From NCBI GenBank assembly GCA_036873135.1, contig JAPTYO010000002.1:21106452-21170451 (forward strand): a stretch of 64,000 nt of DNA, in the 5' to 3' direction. The number at the start of each line of letters is the position of its first letter. Positions within the stretch are counted from its first letter, which is position 1. Below the pieces are notes generated by a model, which saw only the letters and a program-made list of their open reading frames with translations, did not search any database and was not told the origin of the DNA. Positions 11,201-21,836 of the stretch are shown one piece after another. The translations under genes were made by a program, and so were the position numbers. The DNA is from Clarkia xantiana subsp. parviflora (taxonomy: Eukaryota > Streptophyta > Magnoliopsida > Myrtales > Onagraceae).

Positions 11201-14200
11201 ATTGAAATTAAGAGGCAAGTGAATCTGTTTATGGAAACCCTGGGCTTGAGAAGAAGAGGCTGCCATGTTCATGATTTCTTCTTGATGTATCATTCCTTGA
11301 GTTCCTGAAACAGATTCAAACTCCTCACACACAACGCTCAATCGAGCCCCATCATCATGGTAGCTATTCAAGATACTTTTTGAATCAGCAGTAGTAGCAG
11401 CATCAATTTGTTGCCTCGCAAAGGAATATTCTTCATTTGAAACGGGTTCTGCAATCTTCCTCCTCGCACTATCCAATCTTGCAGAAGCAGCCTGGTTCTT
11501 CCCAGCAAGTTCAGGTGCTCTACTTCTCCTTCCTTGAGAGGAAGCTTCACTGTATGAATCTGTAAGTTCAGGACTTGAATGGGTTCTGGCAAAAACATAC
11601 CTTCCTTGAGTGTTAGTAGCATTTTCAACTCTGGAAAACTTTTGATCTTTATCAGCATTTCCACCTTGTCCTTGCTTTGAATTGGTTTCCCGTCTAAGAG
11701 TAGAATCTGAAGTCCTTGAATTGCTTGAGTTTCCATAGTTCTTTTGCCCTTGAGCTCTAGAGACTGAAGAAGCATTGCTGGATCTAGACGTATTATCAAG
11801 ATGCGAAGTAGTCGAGCCATGGGACCCACGATTTGCTTCAACTCGAGAATCACGATCCAAATAAGCCTCAACTCTTCTGCTGTTTGAACTCCTTTGATTT
11901 TCATGTCCATGCAAAGTCTCTCTATTGGATAATCTCGAGCGCAGCAAGTCATTTCTTGGAGCATCGGGACGATGGCCACTGCCATGTCTGTCCCACGTGT
12001 TCATGAAGAACCCGTTGACTTCATAATGCAAGTCCTCCTTTGGACAATCCAATAATCTTGCAAGTTTCTTAGCCCCAAAGGCAAATGCACTTCGTATTCT
12101 AAAAAAGTTACCTGCGAAAATAATAACAAAAAACACAATCAAAAGTTACGAGTTGGTGAAAATAGTTAAAACACTTAACTTTGACTCTATAATAGCAAAT
12201 AACAGGAGACCTGAACTGGCTTGGAGGATGTGCAAAATATAGATGAATGCATGCCTCTTATTTTAGTAATAACGATCAGGATAAAATCACAACTCCAGGT
12301 TCTAAAATTCAATGTTACTTGAAACTTTTAGAATCAGCATACAAACAAATATGAATATACAAGTTACAAGACAGATTGATCAGACAGAAGAAGATAGAAA
12401 ATCAGTTTTCTGGTATCAAGATAATTTTTACTTCAGTCTTATTTATATGCAAACCGAAATTATCTTACTAGACGAGGATGACTATTATTACTTTCAGGAA
12501 AAGAGAAATGAATTAGAAAATATTCCACAATTTTCCGACAACTGCAAAGAGCTTAAATACAAACTGGCAAAAAAAATCGGGAGAAGTATCATCAGAAACC
12601 AGGTAGGAAATGAGGTAGCCAAATACGTTTTTATTATTTAATCTCCCAGTTCAGTAACTATTGCAAGTATTACCTGTCCCCAAATAAAACAGTGACTTGT
12701 TAATGAAAAGTAATTATCCAGGCAAAAAATGCTTCAGGCGATTCGTTTCTGTTCAGAGGTATATATAAACAAGGAAGTGTAAACTTTTATGTTACACCTA
12801 AAACCAAACTATCAGGACACTAAAAGAATGTCAGCCAACCTCCGGAGAGGCACGACTGGCTATAATATCACAAATCAAATAACTCATACAACATGATAAC
12901 AGTAATGTTATAATAAAGACACCATCTAGCTAACACAAACATGACGTAGTATTTAAGGGTACGTACCTCTACTGACACTGCGTCCAAGGTTGTTGTTTAC
13001 TCTTAAGGGATCAATGACATTGAAATGTTTAGAGGCAAAAGGGGTTCCTTGATTTTCCTGATTGCTGGAAGGAACTCCATAAACCGCAGTACAAGCATCC
13101 AGAAATCTCTCATTTAATAGCAGCTCTTTGTCATCATTTCTTGGAGGTTCCACTGTGAAGGAACGGGAACCAAAAGAAGGAACTTAGAATGGGAACCAAC
13201 AATGGAAATGGAAGTAAACAGAATTTTAATAAGTACAGGATTTCTCCAAGCAGGATCTACCTGCTACTTCTGGAAGTGTACTAATACGTACAGGACCTCT
13301 CAAGCTAACACAGAAGTTTTCCCAGTCAAACTTACTAAAGAATTCAAGAAAACGATAAAGGACCTGCAGAAGTGCCAAATATTAGGCAAATGTGGAAAGA
13401 AAAGAAAAAGGAATAGGAGCCGGATCAATGAAATCAACTGAGGAACTTAATACTACCTCGAGAGGTCCAAGAAAGTCTTTGTCGTAAACATTAAATATGT
13501 AAAGAACCAAGGTTTCCAGAGCATAGGTAGAAATCAATCCATGATGAGCACCCAGAATACGGCTCTCATAGTAACACCAGGCCTTTATCAATATGATGCT
13601 ACGTTTGAACAAGTGATCCTTGGCGATCAAATTGTCAACCTGCAGAAGCAAAGCAGCTATGATCCCAGTATCTCAGGCTTTATGATAGCACAATTCTAAG
13701 TAATTTAATCACCTCTTCAAGAAAACAAAGAGTGCATAGTCCACCAAGCTGGTTAAACGATATGTCCACAACAATGTTTTCGACAAGACACTTTATAATC
13801 TTCACCTGCAAAAAGATTGAGGGGAATTCAGTTATATAATTATACTACCAACAGATATTGATATTCAAAAAGTATCCACACGGAAGTAGAGAAATTCAGT
13901 TGCATAGTATGCTCGGAAATTGGAATAGCATTCTCCAACCAATTTGTAAGCAGGACTTCCTGCACTCAATGATAACAAACAAATGCAGAATATTCAATGT
14001 ACCTCAGCCTGAATGTACTGAACTTCTTTCACACGGAATTCAGCGTTTTCATTTTTCTCCTCGCTCTCCAATATCTCTTTAACCTGCTGAGCCCAGTTTT
14101 CCTTCACGGCTGGATTCTCACTGAATGCAGTTAAGTCAATGTCCCCATCAGGCAAATATGTTTTGAGTGGTACAGAACCAAAAGTGAACACCTGAGATAA

Positions 14201-14775
14201 AATCAGAAAATTCAAGCAACAATAACTACAAGTTGAAATAGAGCCAGGAATAAAGCGGGACGTAGAACCATGGAATGTTAAGCAAGCTTCTGAACTAGAG
14301 CTACACAGTCCAAGTCATGTTCAGTTACTTTAGGCATTTCTGATTTAATCATAGGTTCCACTAATATTTAGCAAAAATTATAAGAGATAATGTCTCACCA
14401 AGCAATTTTCCATCTATAACAGACTAGCTTAAGCAAATGGAACTTATTAGACAACACAAAACTGCCATCAGATAACGCATAATTGCAAATTACAATTGAA
14501 GTTTGTCAGCATGGTCGATTCATGGAAAATTTGAAGTCCACCTGGCAAGGAAAGCACTGCATGATGAGACGCTTCACGTAATCTGCAACAGCATTTCTAC
14601 GTATCTCTGAGGGTTGGTTGGGCTGAATACAGGCAATAAGATCAGCTGTTTTGTCTTCAGCTTTCGACCACCGCTCCAAGTCAAGAGCCCGGACGAACGA
14701 AGGCCCTTCACTAGGTAATAACCCACCAGGCAACAGCCCACTTGGTGGCTGTGCCCACCCCTGATGCTTCCCCAT
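8292..14775 (-). CDS. nucleotidyltransferase / PAP-OAS1 substrate-binding domain protein (1300 residues)
   Basis: Eight coding exons: 14,775-14,542; 14,191-14,003; 13,805-13,713; 13,639-13,457; 13,363-13,261; 13,152-12,967; 12,111-9,794; 8,888-8,292. They sum to 3,903 nt with GT..AG junctions and matching phases. The start at MGKHQGWAQPP agrees with relatives as I recall them. The polymerase-beta-type nucleotidyltransferase core is intact: G83-S84, D95-x-D97 (in PDGDIDL) and a third acidic residue D155 (in VVDISFN). The substrate-binding domain covers roughly 175-330 (FKRSIILIKAWCYYESRILG). About 970 residues of low-complexity, Ser/Asn/Gly/Pro-rich, probably disordered tail follow, ending in Ser runs. 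The fold belongs with non-canonical poly(A)/poly(U) polymerases, but plant members of this long-tailed class are to my knowledge uncharacterised. Its size matches what I recall of Arabidopsis At3g61690. No lesion is seen. Confidence 0.93.
9063..9482. mobile_element. Tourist-like MITE in the last intron of the nucleotidyltransferase gene
   Basis: 420 bp flanked by TTA on both sides (9,060-9,062 and 9,483-9,485). The ends are imperfect inverted repeats (GGATCCGTTTGT on the left; GGGGATGTTTGGT inverted on the right), and subterminal TAATACATGTATTA-like words are also inverted. A TTA duplication with GTTTGG-type ends suggests PIF/Harbinger. It lies within the intron between 8,889 and 9,793. Confidence 0.65.
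12112..12966 (-). other. large intron of the nucleotidyltransferase gene
   Basis: An 855-bp intron between the exon ending RSVSR and the exon starting GNFFRIRS. It contains an opposite-strand open frame of 109 codons (12,312-12,641), AT-rich and with no recognisable family; I do not call it a gene. Confidence 0.8.
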
Positions 14776-15545
14776 ACAAGCTCCACTGCTCAATCCAGCA
14801 AAGTGCCCCTGTAACCTCAATGCCTTCTTACTTGAAGAGCCAAAAAAACAAGACAATTAACAACTGCAAAGTTGGCGTTCAATTAGGTAAGTCTAAGATT
14901 CCAGTTTTCTTACCAAGAGATTGAGCCGCAAGCAGTTCTGCTGCCCGAAGATGAATCTGCCAAGCAGTTGCAATTCAGATAATAACATACACAACAAAAG
15001 ATTACTCCCAAGCACCGCAGGGACACAATCAGTGAAGGGAACTGGCGAAAGAAGATCGATGCACGACAATCAGTTACTTATTGCAATCGGAAACCTAGAG
15101 AAATCATCCGCCAGAGCATGAAAATGACAAAACCTAGTGAAAGAGGCCGAAAAAATAGAACTTGCGGACTGAGTCGGGAGTTCGATACTATGAAAAACCC
15201 TATAAGAGGGGGTAGAGTCGTGATGGTTGAATCTGCGTTGATGGTAGGGGATGTCGGCGAATCGAAGCAAGAATGTCAGAGCGGAGGAAGAGTAGAGGGT
15301 ATTGAATCAAGAAGACAGAAAGGAAGGCATGGAAGAAGATCAAATGGTTGGTGCGTCTAGGGATTACAGTGAGGAATTGGAGGCGATTGAGAATAACCCT
15401 TGACGTGCTCAACCTTGAGGGTACTTTGGTTTTTCTTTTTCCAATTTCAATTGTTATTTTCAAGTGCAGGCAGATTTTATTGTTAGGGAATAGAATAGAA
15501 TTAGAATCACGGAAGGAAGAGAAAGGAAGAGAGAGCAACCAAAAC
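14776..15545 (-). promoter_or_regulatory. 5' UTR exons and likely core promoter of the nucleotidyltransferase gene
   Basis: Good splice signals in the non-coding leader: an acceptor before 14,808 (same exon as the start codon), a small exon 14,956-14,914 with a GTAAGA donor, and a probable first exon ending near 15,101. On the minus strand a CT-rich patch (about 15,545-15,510, CTCTCTTCCTTTCTC) resembles a plant Y-patch near a transcription start. No clear TATA box is seen. Confidence 0.45.
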
Positions 15546-15589
15546 CAATAGGGGTAGGCCTTCAACTTGCAATATCTATCTACTTTAGT

Positions 15590-16467
15590 CTTTAAACTTT
15601 CACTATATCATTATTTCATACCCAAATTTCCATTGTTTATATGTCATATACAACCTTTTTTAAGTTTATTTATGCTCTAATTTTCATTTTCAGATTTTAA
15701 TAAAACTCATTATCGTGTCTCCCCTTAGGAAAATGACTCAATAATTTAAAACAAAATTACATAGTCAACAAACATAAACAATAGAGAGTTAGTTCAAGTG
15801 AGCATTATTAGATGTATAACACATTAGGGAAAGGAAACAATTTGACTCTAACAAGCCTATCTATTATGTAGTATATATAATTGTTAAATGTTGGATTGTT
15901 ATATTTAGTAATTGCATTACTAACTAAATCAGTTATTTTCCCACGTGTTACTATCTAAACAGTTAGTTACCCGTGCATTACTAACTAATTAATTACTTTC
16001 TCGTGTGTTACTTTCTAAATAATTATTTTCCATACTAATTGTAGGATAACAATGTTTAAGTAAAAATATATACAACTCTTGTTTTTTATTTTAGGGTTTA
16101 ATTTTCATTGTCACTCCTTAGTAAACTAATTTATCTTACATCCCAAGTAGGAAAAATGACTCATTTATTTAAGACATAATTGCCTGGAGAGGGCTCAAAT
16201 GAACATTATTAGATGTGTAATTCAATATTGGCGGATCTACAACGTTAGGAAATAATCTAACTCTAGCAAGGCTATAATAATCTATCATATAGTATGATTG
16301 TTAAATGTTCGTTTGTCATATTTAGTAATCGCATTAATAACTAATTAGTTATTTTCCCGCGCGTTACTAACTAACAGTTTGTTACCCGCGCTTTACTAAC
16401 TAAATTAGTTACTTTCCCGCGCTTTACTTATTAAACAATTATTTTCTCGCGCTAATTGCATGATAAC
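15590..16467. repeat. ~0.43-kb AT-rich satellite, block A (about two monomers)
   Basis: Diverged tandem copies. A marker segment (TTTAGGGTTTAATTTTCATT and similar, then CCCCTTAGGAAAAATGACTC) recurs about 428 bp apart, near 15,643 and 16,071. Each monomer ends in short sub-repeats of the form TTACTAACTAAATTAGTTAC followed by TTTCCCGCGC. The last monomer is interrupted at ATAAC (16,463-16,467) by the gypsy element and resumes at 27,836. Confidence 0.8.
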
Positions 16468-17125
16468 TGATGGGCCATGGCGAAGGCCGTTAGGCCCCCT
16501 AACGATTGGCAAACGGCGACTAGGCCTGGTGGGCCAGGAGCTGGGCTGCTGGAAGGCTAAGGGCTCCGACTGAAGGAGGCCCCGACATTGAATGGCCCCG
16601 AGCAAGTATGGCTCCGATAGAGGAGAGCCCCGAAGATATCGGACCTGGACGTAGTCGGTCCCGATGTGGGAGTTGACACCACTCCCCGACACCGAATCCT
16701 CAACGATGTAACTTGGGAGTCTCCGATAATGATCGAGACTCGCCAGTAAGAGCACAATCCCGGAAATCTCGCCACGATTACAGTAGTGGTATAATGGGCG
16801 AGATATGTGGGATACGAATAACTGTGCAAGATACGTGGCAAGATATACGGCGAGATATGTGGGATAGTGGATCACAATCCAACCGCCCAATCAGGTAACT
16901 GGGATAGCCTTTCCTCTATAAAAGGAGGGAAGTTATTCCAGATTAGGGTTACGTTTTGCATACACAAAATACTGCTTGCCTGCCTTGTTGACTGCCATAC
17001 TTACGTTAAGCATCGGAGAGGGATTCTGGGCCACTGCCCTCTACTCCCCTCTTGCAGGATTGCGTGGAGCAAAGGAGCTAGGATTGCCGTCAAAGTCCGT
17101 ACCGGAGTTCCACCGTGATCCAACA
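16468..17125 (+). repeat. gypsy element 1, 5' LTR
   Basis: 658 bp, TGATGGGCC at the start and ATCCAACA at the end. The TATA box TATAAAAG is at 16,917-16,924, so transcription should start near 16,950. It is identical by eye to the 3' copy, implying a recent insertion. Confidence 0.95.
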
Positions 17126-17144
17126 TTGGCGCCGTCTGTGGGAA
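17126..17144 (+). promoter_or_regulatory. primer binding site of gypsy element 1
   Basis: TTGGCGCCGTCTGTGGGA follows the 5' LTR directly. The TGGCGCCG core fits the 3' end of a plant tRNA-Asp; the tRNA assignment is inference. Confidence 0.75.
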
Positions 17145-17193
17145 TCGCAACAAAAAGCCAAAAAGTAAGTTTGCTTCCCTCTGATTTCATTCC

Positions 17194-18201
17194 ATGGCTG
17201 GCAACAGATCGCAACGCTCAGGCAAGCAAGTGCCGGCCACCAGCAATCCCCCTGAGGATGCTGCCCAGCATCAGGATCTGAGAGATGAGGGTGACAGCAC
17301 TCGCCGGAACGAAGCACCTTCCCAGAATCCGGAGCTGGCCAGGGTAGTGGCAGAGGCCATGCCCCTATTCATGGAGACCATGGAGGCCCTCCTAGACCGA
17401 AGAGAAGCTGCTAGAAGGCAGGCCGATCTCCCGCCGCTCCCTCCGCGGCGAGATGCCCCCAGAAGGCAGGTGGACGACAACCTGCCGCCACCCCCTCCGT
17501 TGAGGGAACAACCCATTCCCCCTCATCCAGCACCGGCGGAGAATTTTGTGGTCGATGGACCAGGGCCAGTACAACAAAGGACTATTCCCTTGAATGGTCC
17601 CCTCACTGCCGACCAGGTAGTAAAGATTGTGGGTATCTGCATGGGAGATCAGAAGCCCATGATGTCGGAATTGGGGAGTCAGGAGACCCATCCTTTCGTT
17701 CCCAGGTTGATCCATACCTTGGCCCCTCCAGGCTTGGGTATCCCGAAGATAGACGAGTACGACGGGGTCGCGGACCCGGTTCGCCATGTGCAGAAGCACC
17801 TAACAGCGTGCATGGGCAGGACCCCTGATGAGGATGTTATCTGTGCGTTGTTCCCGAGCACCTTGGGAGAGAAGGCAATGACATGGTTTTACAGTCTGCC
17901 CACCGGATGTATAACCTGTTGGAAGGACATGCATCAGCGATTCATCGCCCAGTACCAGGGACGTCGACGGCTGCTGAAGAGTGTTCGGACCCTGCATGAG
18001 GTAGTCCAGAGGCCTGACGAATCGCTGGCCCAATACTACCAGCGTTACACGGCTGGCATGACCGAGCTAGATGAGGAGATATCGGAGGGCGAGGCCATCC
18101 GCACTTTCATAAAAAACCTTAATCCCCCCTATGGCTCCGACTTACTCCACAGTGTCGCGGCCAAGAAAGTCTGGACATGGAGGCGCTCCAGGCGAGAGTA
18201 A
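17194..18201 (+). CDS. Gag of gypsy element 1 (335 codons, C-terminus lost to frameshift)
   Basis: Starts at the first ATG after the primer site (MAGNRSQRSGK). Residues about 60-130 are Pro/Arg-rich and probably disordered. The retrotransposon gag core follows at about 190-315 (TWFYSLPTGCITCWKDMHQR, then DESLAQYYQRYTAGM and EGEAIRTFIKNL). The frame ends at 18,201 in a sequence unlike gag; the gag continuation, including a CRFHRASGHDTDQC metal-binding-like segment, continues in the next frame from about 18,170. So a small indel lies near 18,160-18,180. A programmed shift is possible but I see no obvious slippery site. Confidence 0.9.
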   Translation: MAGNRSQRSGKQVPATSNPPEDAAQHQDLRDEGDSTRRNEAPSQNPELARVVAEAMPLFMETMEALLDRREAARRQADLPPLPPRRDAPRRQVDDNLPPPPPLREQPIPPHPAPAENFVVDGPGPVQQRTIPLNGPLTADQVVKIVGICMGDQKPMMSELGSQETHPFVPRLIHTLAPPGLGIPKIDEYDGVADPVRHVQKHLTACMGRTPDEDVICALFPSTLGEKAMTWFYSLPTGCITCWKDMHQRFIAQYQGRRRLLKSVRTLHEVVQRPDESLAQYYQRYTAGMTELDEEISEGEAIRTFIKNLNPPYGSDLLHSVAAKKVWTWRRSRRE

Positions 18202-21200
18202 AACAGCAAATCGACGTCCAAGAGTCGAAGATCGCTGCCGGAGAATTGGCTCCACCCAAGGGGCATGAAGGAAAGCAGTTGTTCAAACCATTGGACAACC
18301 GACACCGAAAGGATGGCTCCGAGGGTAGTCGGAGTCGTGGACGTTCCGATCGGAGGGAGGATAGGCGTCCGACCAAAAGGGACAATCAGAGGGAGGAGTT
18401 TACCCCCCTCAACAGGCCTTTGAAAGAGGTCTTGGCGGTAATGGAGAAGCAAGGCCTCGCTCGCTTCCCCAAGAAGAAGGAAGGAGAAAAGTTGGGCTCC
18501 CGCACTGACCGTTACTGCCGATTCCATCGGGCTTCCGGTCACGACACTGACCAGTGTCGAGAGCTGAAGAAGGAAATAGAGAGGCTAATCCAGAGGGGTA
18601 AGCTGAAGGAGTTCGTGGGAGACTCGCGCTGCAAGCCCCGTTCACTATCTCGGTCAAGGTCCAAATCTCGATCGAGGTCCCCCAGGAAGAGGAGGTCCGG
18701 CGCAGAGCCTTCGGAGGGCCCATCCGGGTCCCGACAGAAGAGGATTATTAATGTGATCCATGGAGGATTCGCTGCAGGAGGAGACACATCGTCCTCTCGG
18801 GAGCGTTATGCCAACCAAGTGCCAGTCGCAGTGGTTTTGGGAAAGAGGTCACGGTCGTGGACCCCGAAGGAGGAGATGGAGATCACCTTCTCGGCGAAGG
18901 ATCTGGAGGGAGTAGAGACCCCCCATGAGGATGCCCTAGTAGTAACACTGGATGTAGGAGGATTCGAAGTGAAGAGGATCCTCATTGATGGAGGAAGCTC
19001 CTCCGACATCCTCTTCTCAGATGCCCTGGAGCAGATGGGGAAGAAGAAAAAAGATTTGCGGGAGGTTAACTTCCCGATGGTAGGATTTTGCGGCACAACC
19101 TCCTATCCGTTGGGGGTTATTACGCTGCCTGTGTGGTTCGGCAGTGGCTGGAAGATGGAGAAGAGAGATGTGGAGTTCGTGGTGGTCGAATCCACAGGGA
19201 CGTACAATGCGATCATTGGAAGAACCACTATCAACCCACTGATGGCAGTAGCCTCAACTGTCCATCAGAAACTGAAGTTCCCGACTGAGAATGGGGTCGG
19301 CGAAGTGAAAGGCGACCAGGTGGCGTCGAGACGATGCTATGTCAACGCCACAAGGAGATCCAGGAAGGAGGCTATGACGGTTCTCCAGACAGACACTGAT
19401 CCTCGAGAGGAGTTTGGGCGACCCGCCCCCATGGAGGACCTAAAAGAAGTCGAGATAGATGGGCCCGAGAGGAGGGTGAAGATCGGATCCGCCCTATCCG
19501 AGGAAAAAGCTCAGGAATTAACCGCCCTGTTGAAAGAGTTCAAGGAGTTATTTGCCTGGTCTCCGAGCGATATGCCAGGAATCAGTCGGGACGTGATCGA
19601 GCATGAACTGAACATCGACCCCACGATCAAGCCGATCACACAGAAGAGACGTCCGATGGGAGCAGACAAGAGGATTGCAATCCAGCAGGAGGTTGGCAGA
19701 CTACTCGACGCTGGATTCATCAGGGAGATCCGATTCCAAACCTGGGTAGCCAACCCAGTACTAGTGAGGAAGAGCAACGGGAAGTGGCGAATGTGTGTCG
19801 ACTTCCGCGATTTAAACAAGGCCTGCCCGAAGGACTGTTATCCACTCCCTCGGATCGACCAACTGGTGGACGCTACATCGGGGCATGAGCTGCTAAGCTT
19901 TATGGATGCTTATTCTGGTTATAACCAGATCAAGATGGCGAAAAAGGATGCCCCACATACCGCCTTTTACGCCGACAGTGAAGTCTTCCAGTATGACGTC
20001 ATGCCTTTCGGCCTGGTGAATGCGGGGGCGACATACCAGAGAATGGTGAACAAGCTGTTCGGGGACATGATTGGGAGTACCATGGAAGCCTATGTAGATG
20101 ACATGCTGGTGAAGTCCCGACGAGCATCAGACCACGTGGGCAACTTGGCAATGGCCTTCGAGAGGATGAAGCTCCACCAGGTCCGCCTGAATCCAGCCAA
20201 ATGTGCTTTCGGAGTCCACTCCGGGAAGTTCCTAGGCTTCATGGTGAGCCAGAGGGGGATCGAGGTGAATCCCGAGAAACTAAGGGCGATAGAAGAGATG
20301 CAGTCCCCGACCAACCATAGGGAGGTGCAAGTGTTGAACGGTCGGCTGGCTTCGATGAATCGCTTCTTATCCAAGGCCAGCGACCGGTCGATGCCATTTT
20401 TCAATGTGTTAAGAGCCAACCGACAGTTCGAATGGACTGCTGAATGTGAGGCGGCGTTCCAAGCGCTCAAACAACATCTCCGCGACCTCCCGCCACTTGC
20501 GAAGCCAGCTCCAGGCGAGCCACTCTATCTTTATTTGGCTATTTCTTCGTTTGCAATAAGCTCTGTTCTAGTTAAAGCTGTCGAGGGCAATCAGATTCCT
20601 GTCTATTATGTAAGCAAGGCGTTTGCCAAGAGTGAAATGAATTATCCTCCGATTGAGAAGTACCTCTTTGCGTTGATTATTACCGCTCGAAAGTTACGGC
20701 CCTACTTCCATGCGCATGAAATTACGGTGTTGACTGATCAGCCATTGAAACACTTCTTGAACCGACCCGACGCGTCGGGGAGACTAGTAAAGTGGGCCGT
20801 GGAACTTAGCGAGTTTCGAATTCATTTCGCTCCAAGAACAGCTATCAAAGGGCAGGCATTGGCCGACTTTATAGTTGAATCTACTATTCCCGATCTTGAA
20901 GCAACGGAAACAGTAGAGGGGGCAACCATTGGGAATACTAAAGAGGTCCCGACGGCAGGGCAGTCGGAACAGCCGAATAAGGAGAACACCTGGGAGTTGT
21001 ACACAGATGGCTCCTCAAGCTCAGACGGATCGGGTGCGGGGTTCGTACTGATTCCACCGGGCGGGGCGGAGCCACTTCGGTATGCATTGGCCCTGACATT
21101 TAGAGCCACCAACAACGAGGCGGAGTATGAAGCCCTCATAACGGGGCTGAAAATCGCAAAAGGCACTGGAATTGAACATTTGCGGGTGAAGTGTGATGCA

Positions 21201-21836
21201 AGTCTGATTGTAAATCAAATTCGGGGGCAATATGGAGCAAAAAACCCGATCATGAAGAAATATCTTCAAGAGGCTAGGACCTTGAAGGAAAGCTTCAAAA
21301 GCTTTGATATCGAGGCGATTCCCAGGGAAGAGAATGTGGAGGCTGATGCCTTGAGCAAATATGCCTGGGGGGCACCTTTGGAAGAGAGTCGGAAGGTACA
21401 CTTCTTGGAAAAGGTGATTCTATCGACCACCGATCCGTCGGAGGTGTGCGCTATCGGGACAGGGGCAGAGAAGGAATCCACTTGGATGACCCCGATAATT
21501 GTGTACTTAACGACGGGGGCACTTCCTGAAGATAAAGTGGCAGCGGAGCGATTACGACGAATGTCAATTAATTACGCGATGGTGGACAACCAGTTATACA
21601 AGAAGGGTCTGCTTTCGATGCCCTTCTTGAAATGCGTGGCCGAACCCGATACGACTCGGATTCTGAGAGAATTGCATGAAGGAGTCGCAGCCTGTCACGA
21701 AGGCGCTCGATCTATCCTGAGGAAGGCGTTGAACTTGGGATATTATTGGCCTACGATGAATAAGGAAGCAACGGCGCTTGTTCGATCCTGTGACGCGTCA
21801 GAGATATGCCTCGAATATCACAGCTCCCGCCGCTGA
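18177..21836 (+). CDS. Gag C-terminus and Pol of gypsy element 1: PR-RT-RNaseH-aRNaseH-integrase N-terminus
   Basis: An open frame of 1219 codons. Order by nucleotide: gag tail with a GHxTDxC knuckle (about 18,520); protease with DGGSSSDILF (about 18,985); RT with MCVDFRDLNKACPKDCYPLP (19,790) and YVDDMLVK (20,092); Ty3-type RNase H (about 20,500-20,880); archaeal-type RNase H starting LYTDGSSSSDGSGAGFVL (20,995) with the acidic NNEAEYEAL motif; and the integrase H2C2 region near 21,670-21,790. The annotated Met is internal; the real polyprotein enters from gag. It stops at 21,836 after a second frame break near 21,790, which removes the last Cys of the integrase zinc finger. Confidence 0.93.
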   Translation: MEALQARVKQQIDVQESKIAAGELAPPKGHEGKQLFKPLDNRHRKDGSEGSRSRGRSDRREDRRPTKRDNQREEFTPLNRPLKEVLAVMEKQGLARFPKKKEGEKLGSRTDRYCRFHRASGHDTDQCRELKKEIERLIQRGKLKEFVGDSRCKPRSLSRSRSKSRSRSPRKRRSGAEPSEGPSGSRQKRIINVIHGGFAAGGDTSSSRERYANQVPVAVVLGKRSRSWTPKEEMEITFSAKDLEGVETPHEDALVVTLDVGGFEVKRILIDGGSSSDILFSDALEQMGKKKKDLREVNFPMVGFCGTTSYPLGVITLPVWFGSGWKMEKRDVEFVVVESTGTYNAIIGRTTINPLMAVASTVHQKLKFPTENGVGEVKGDQVASRRCYVNATRRSRKEAMTVLQTDTDPREEFGRPAPMEDLKEVEIDGPERRVKIGSALSEEKAQELTALLKEFKELFAWSPSDMPGISRDVIEHELNIDPTIKPITQKRRPMGADKRIAIQQEVGRLLDAGFIREIRFQTWVANPVLVRKSNGKWRMCVDFRDLNKACPKDCYPLPRIDQLVDATSGHELLSFMDAYSGYNQIKMAKKDAPHTAFYADSEVFQYDVMPFGLVNAGATYQRMVNKLFGDMIGSTMEAYVDDMLVKSRRASDHVGNLAMAFERMKLHQVRLNPAKCAFGVHSGKFLGFMVSQRGIEVNPEKLRAIEEMQSPTNHREVQVLNGRLASMNRFLSKASDRSMPFFNVLRANRQFEWTAECEAAFQALKQHLRDLPPLAKPAPGEPLYLYLAISSFAISSVLVKAVEGNQIPVYYVSKAFAKSEMNYPPIEKYLFALIITARKLRPYFHAHEITVLTDQPLKHFLNRPDASGRLVKWAVELSEFRIHFAPRTAIKGQALADFIVESTIPDLEATETVEGATIGNTKEVPTAGQSEQPNKENTWELYTDGSSSSDGSGAGFVLIPPGGAEPLRYALALTFRATNNEAEYEALITGLKIAKGTGIEHLRVKCDASLIVNQIRGQYGAKNPIMKKYLQEARTLKESFKSFDIEAIPREENVEADALSKYAWGAPLEESRKVHFLEKVILSTTDPSEVCAIGTGAEKESTWMTPIIVYLTTGALPEDKVAAERLRRMSINYAMVDNQLYKKGLLSMPFLKCVAEPDTTRILRELHEGVAACHEGARSILRKALNLGYYWPTMNKEATALVRSCDASEICLEYHSSRR

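Noticed and set aside
12312..12641. 109-codon plus-strand open frame in an intron of the nucleotidyltransferase gene
   Set aside because: AT-rich, no recognisable family, inside a well-supported intron on the opposite strand; open by chance or a fossil fragment.
15070..15565. Open frames up to 121 codons upstream of the nucleotidyltransferase start
   Set aside because: They coincide with the predicted spliced 5' leader and promoter; no conserved protein seen.
16405..17281. Several open frames across the gypsy LTR, repeated at 27,160-27,877
   Set aside because: They lie in LTR sequence and occur on both strands; their duplication reflects the LTR pair, not gene copies.
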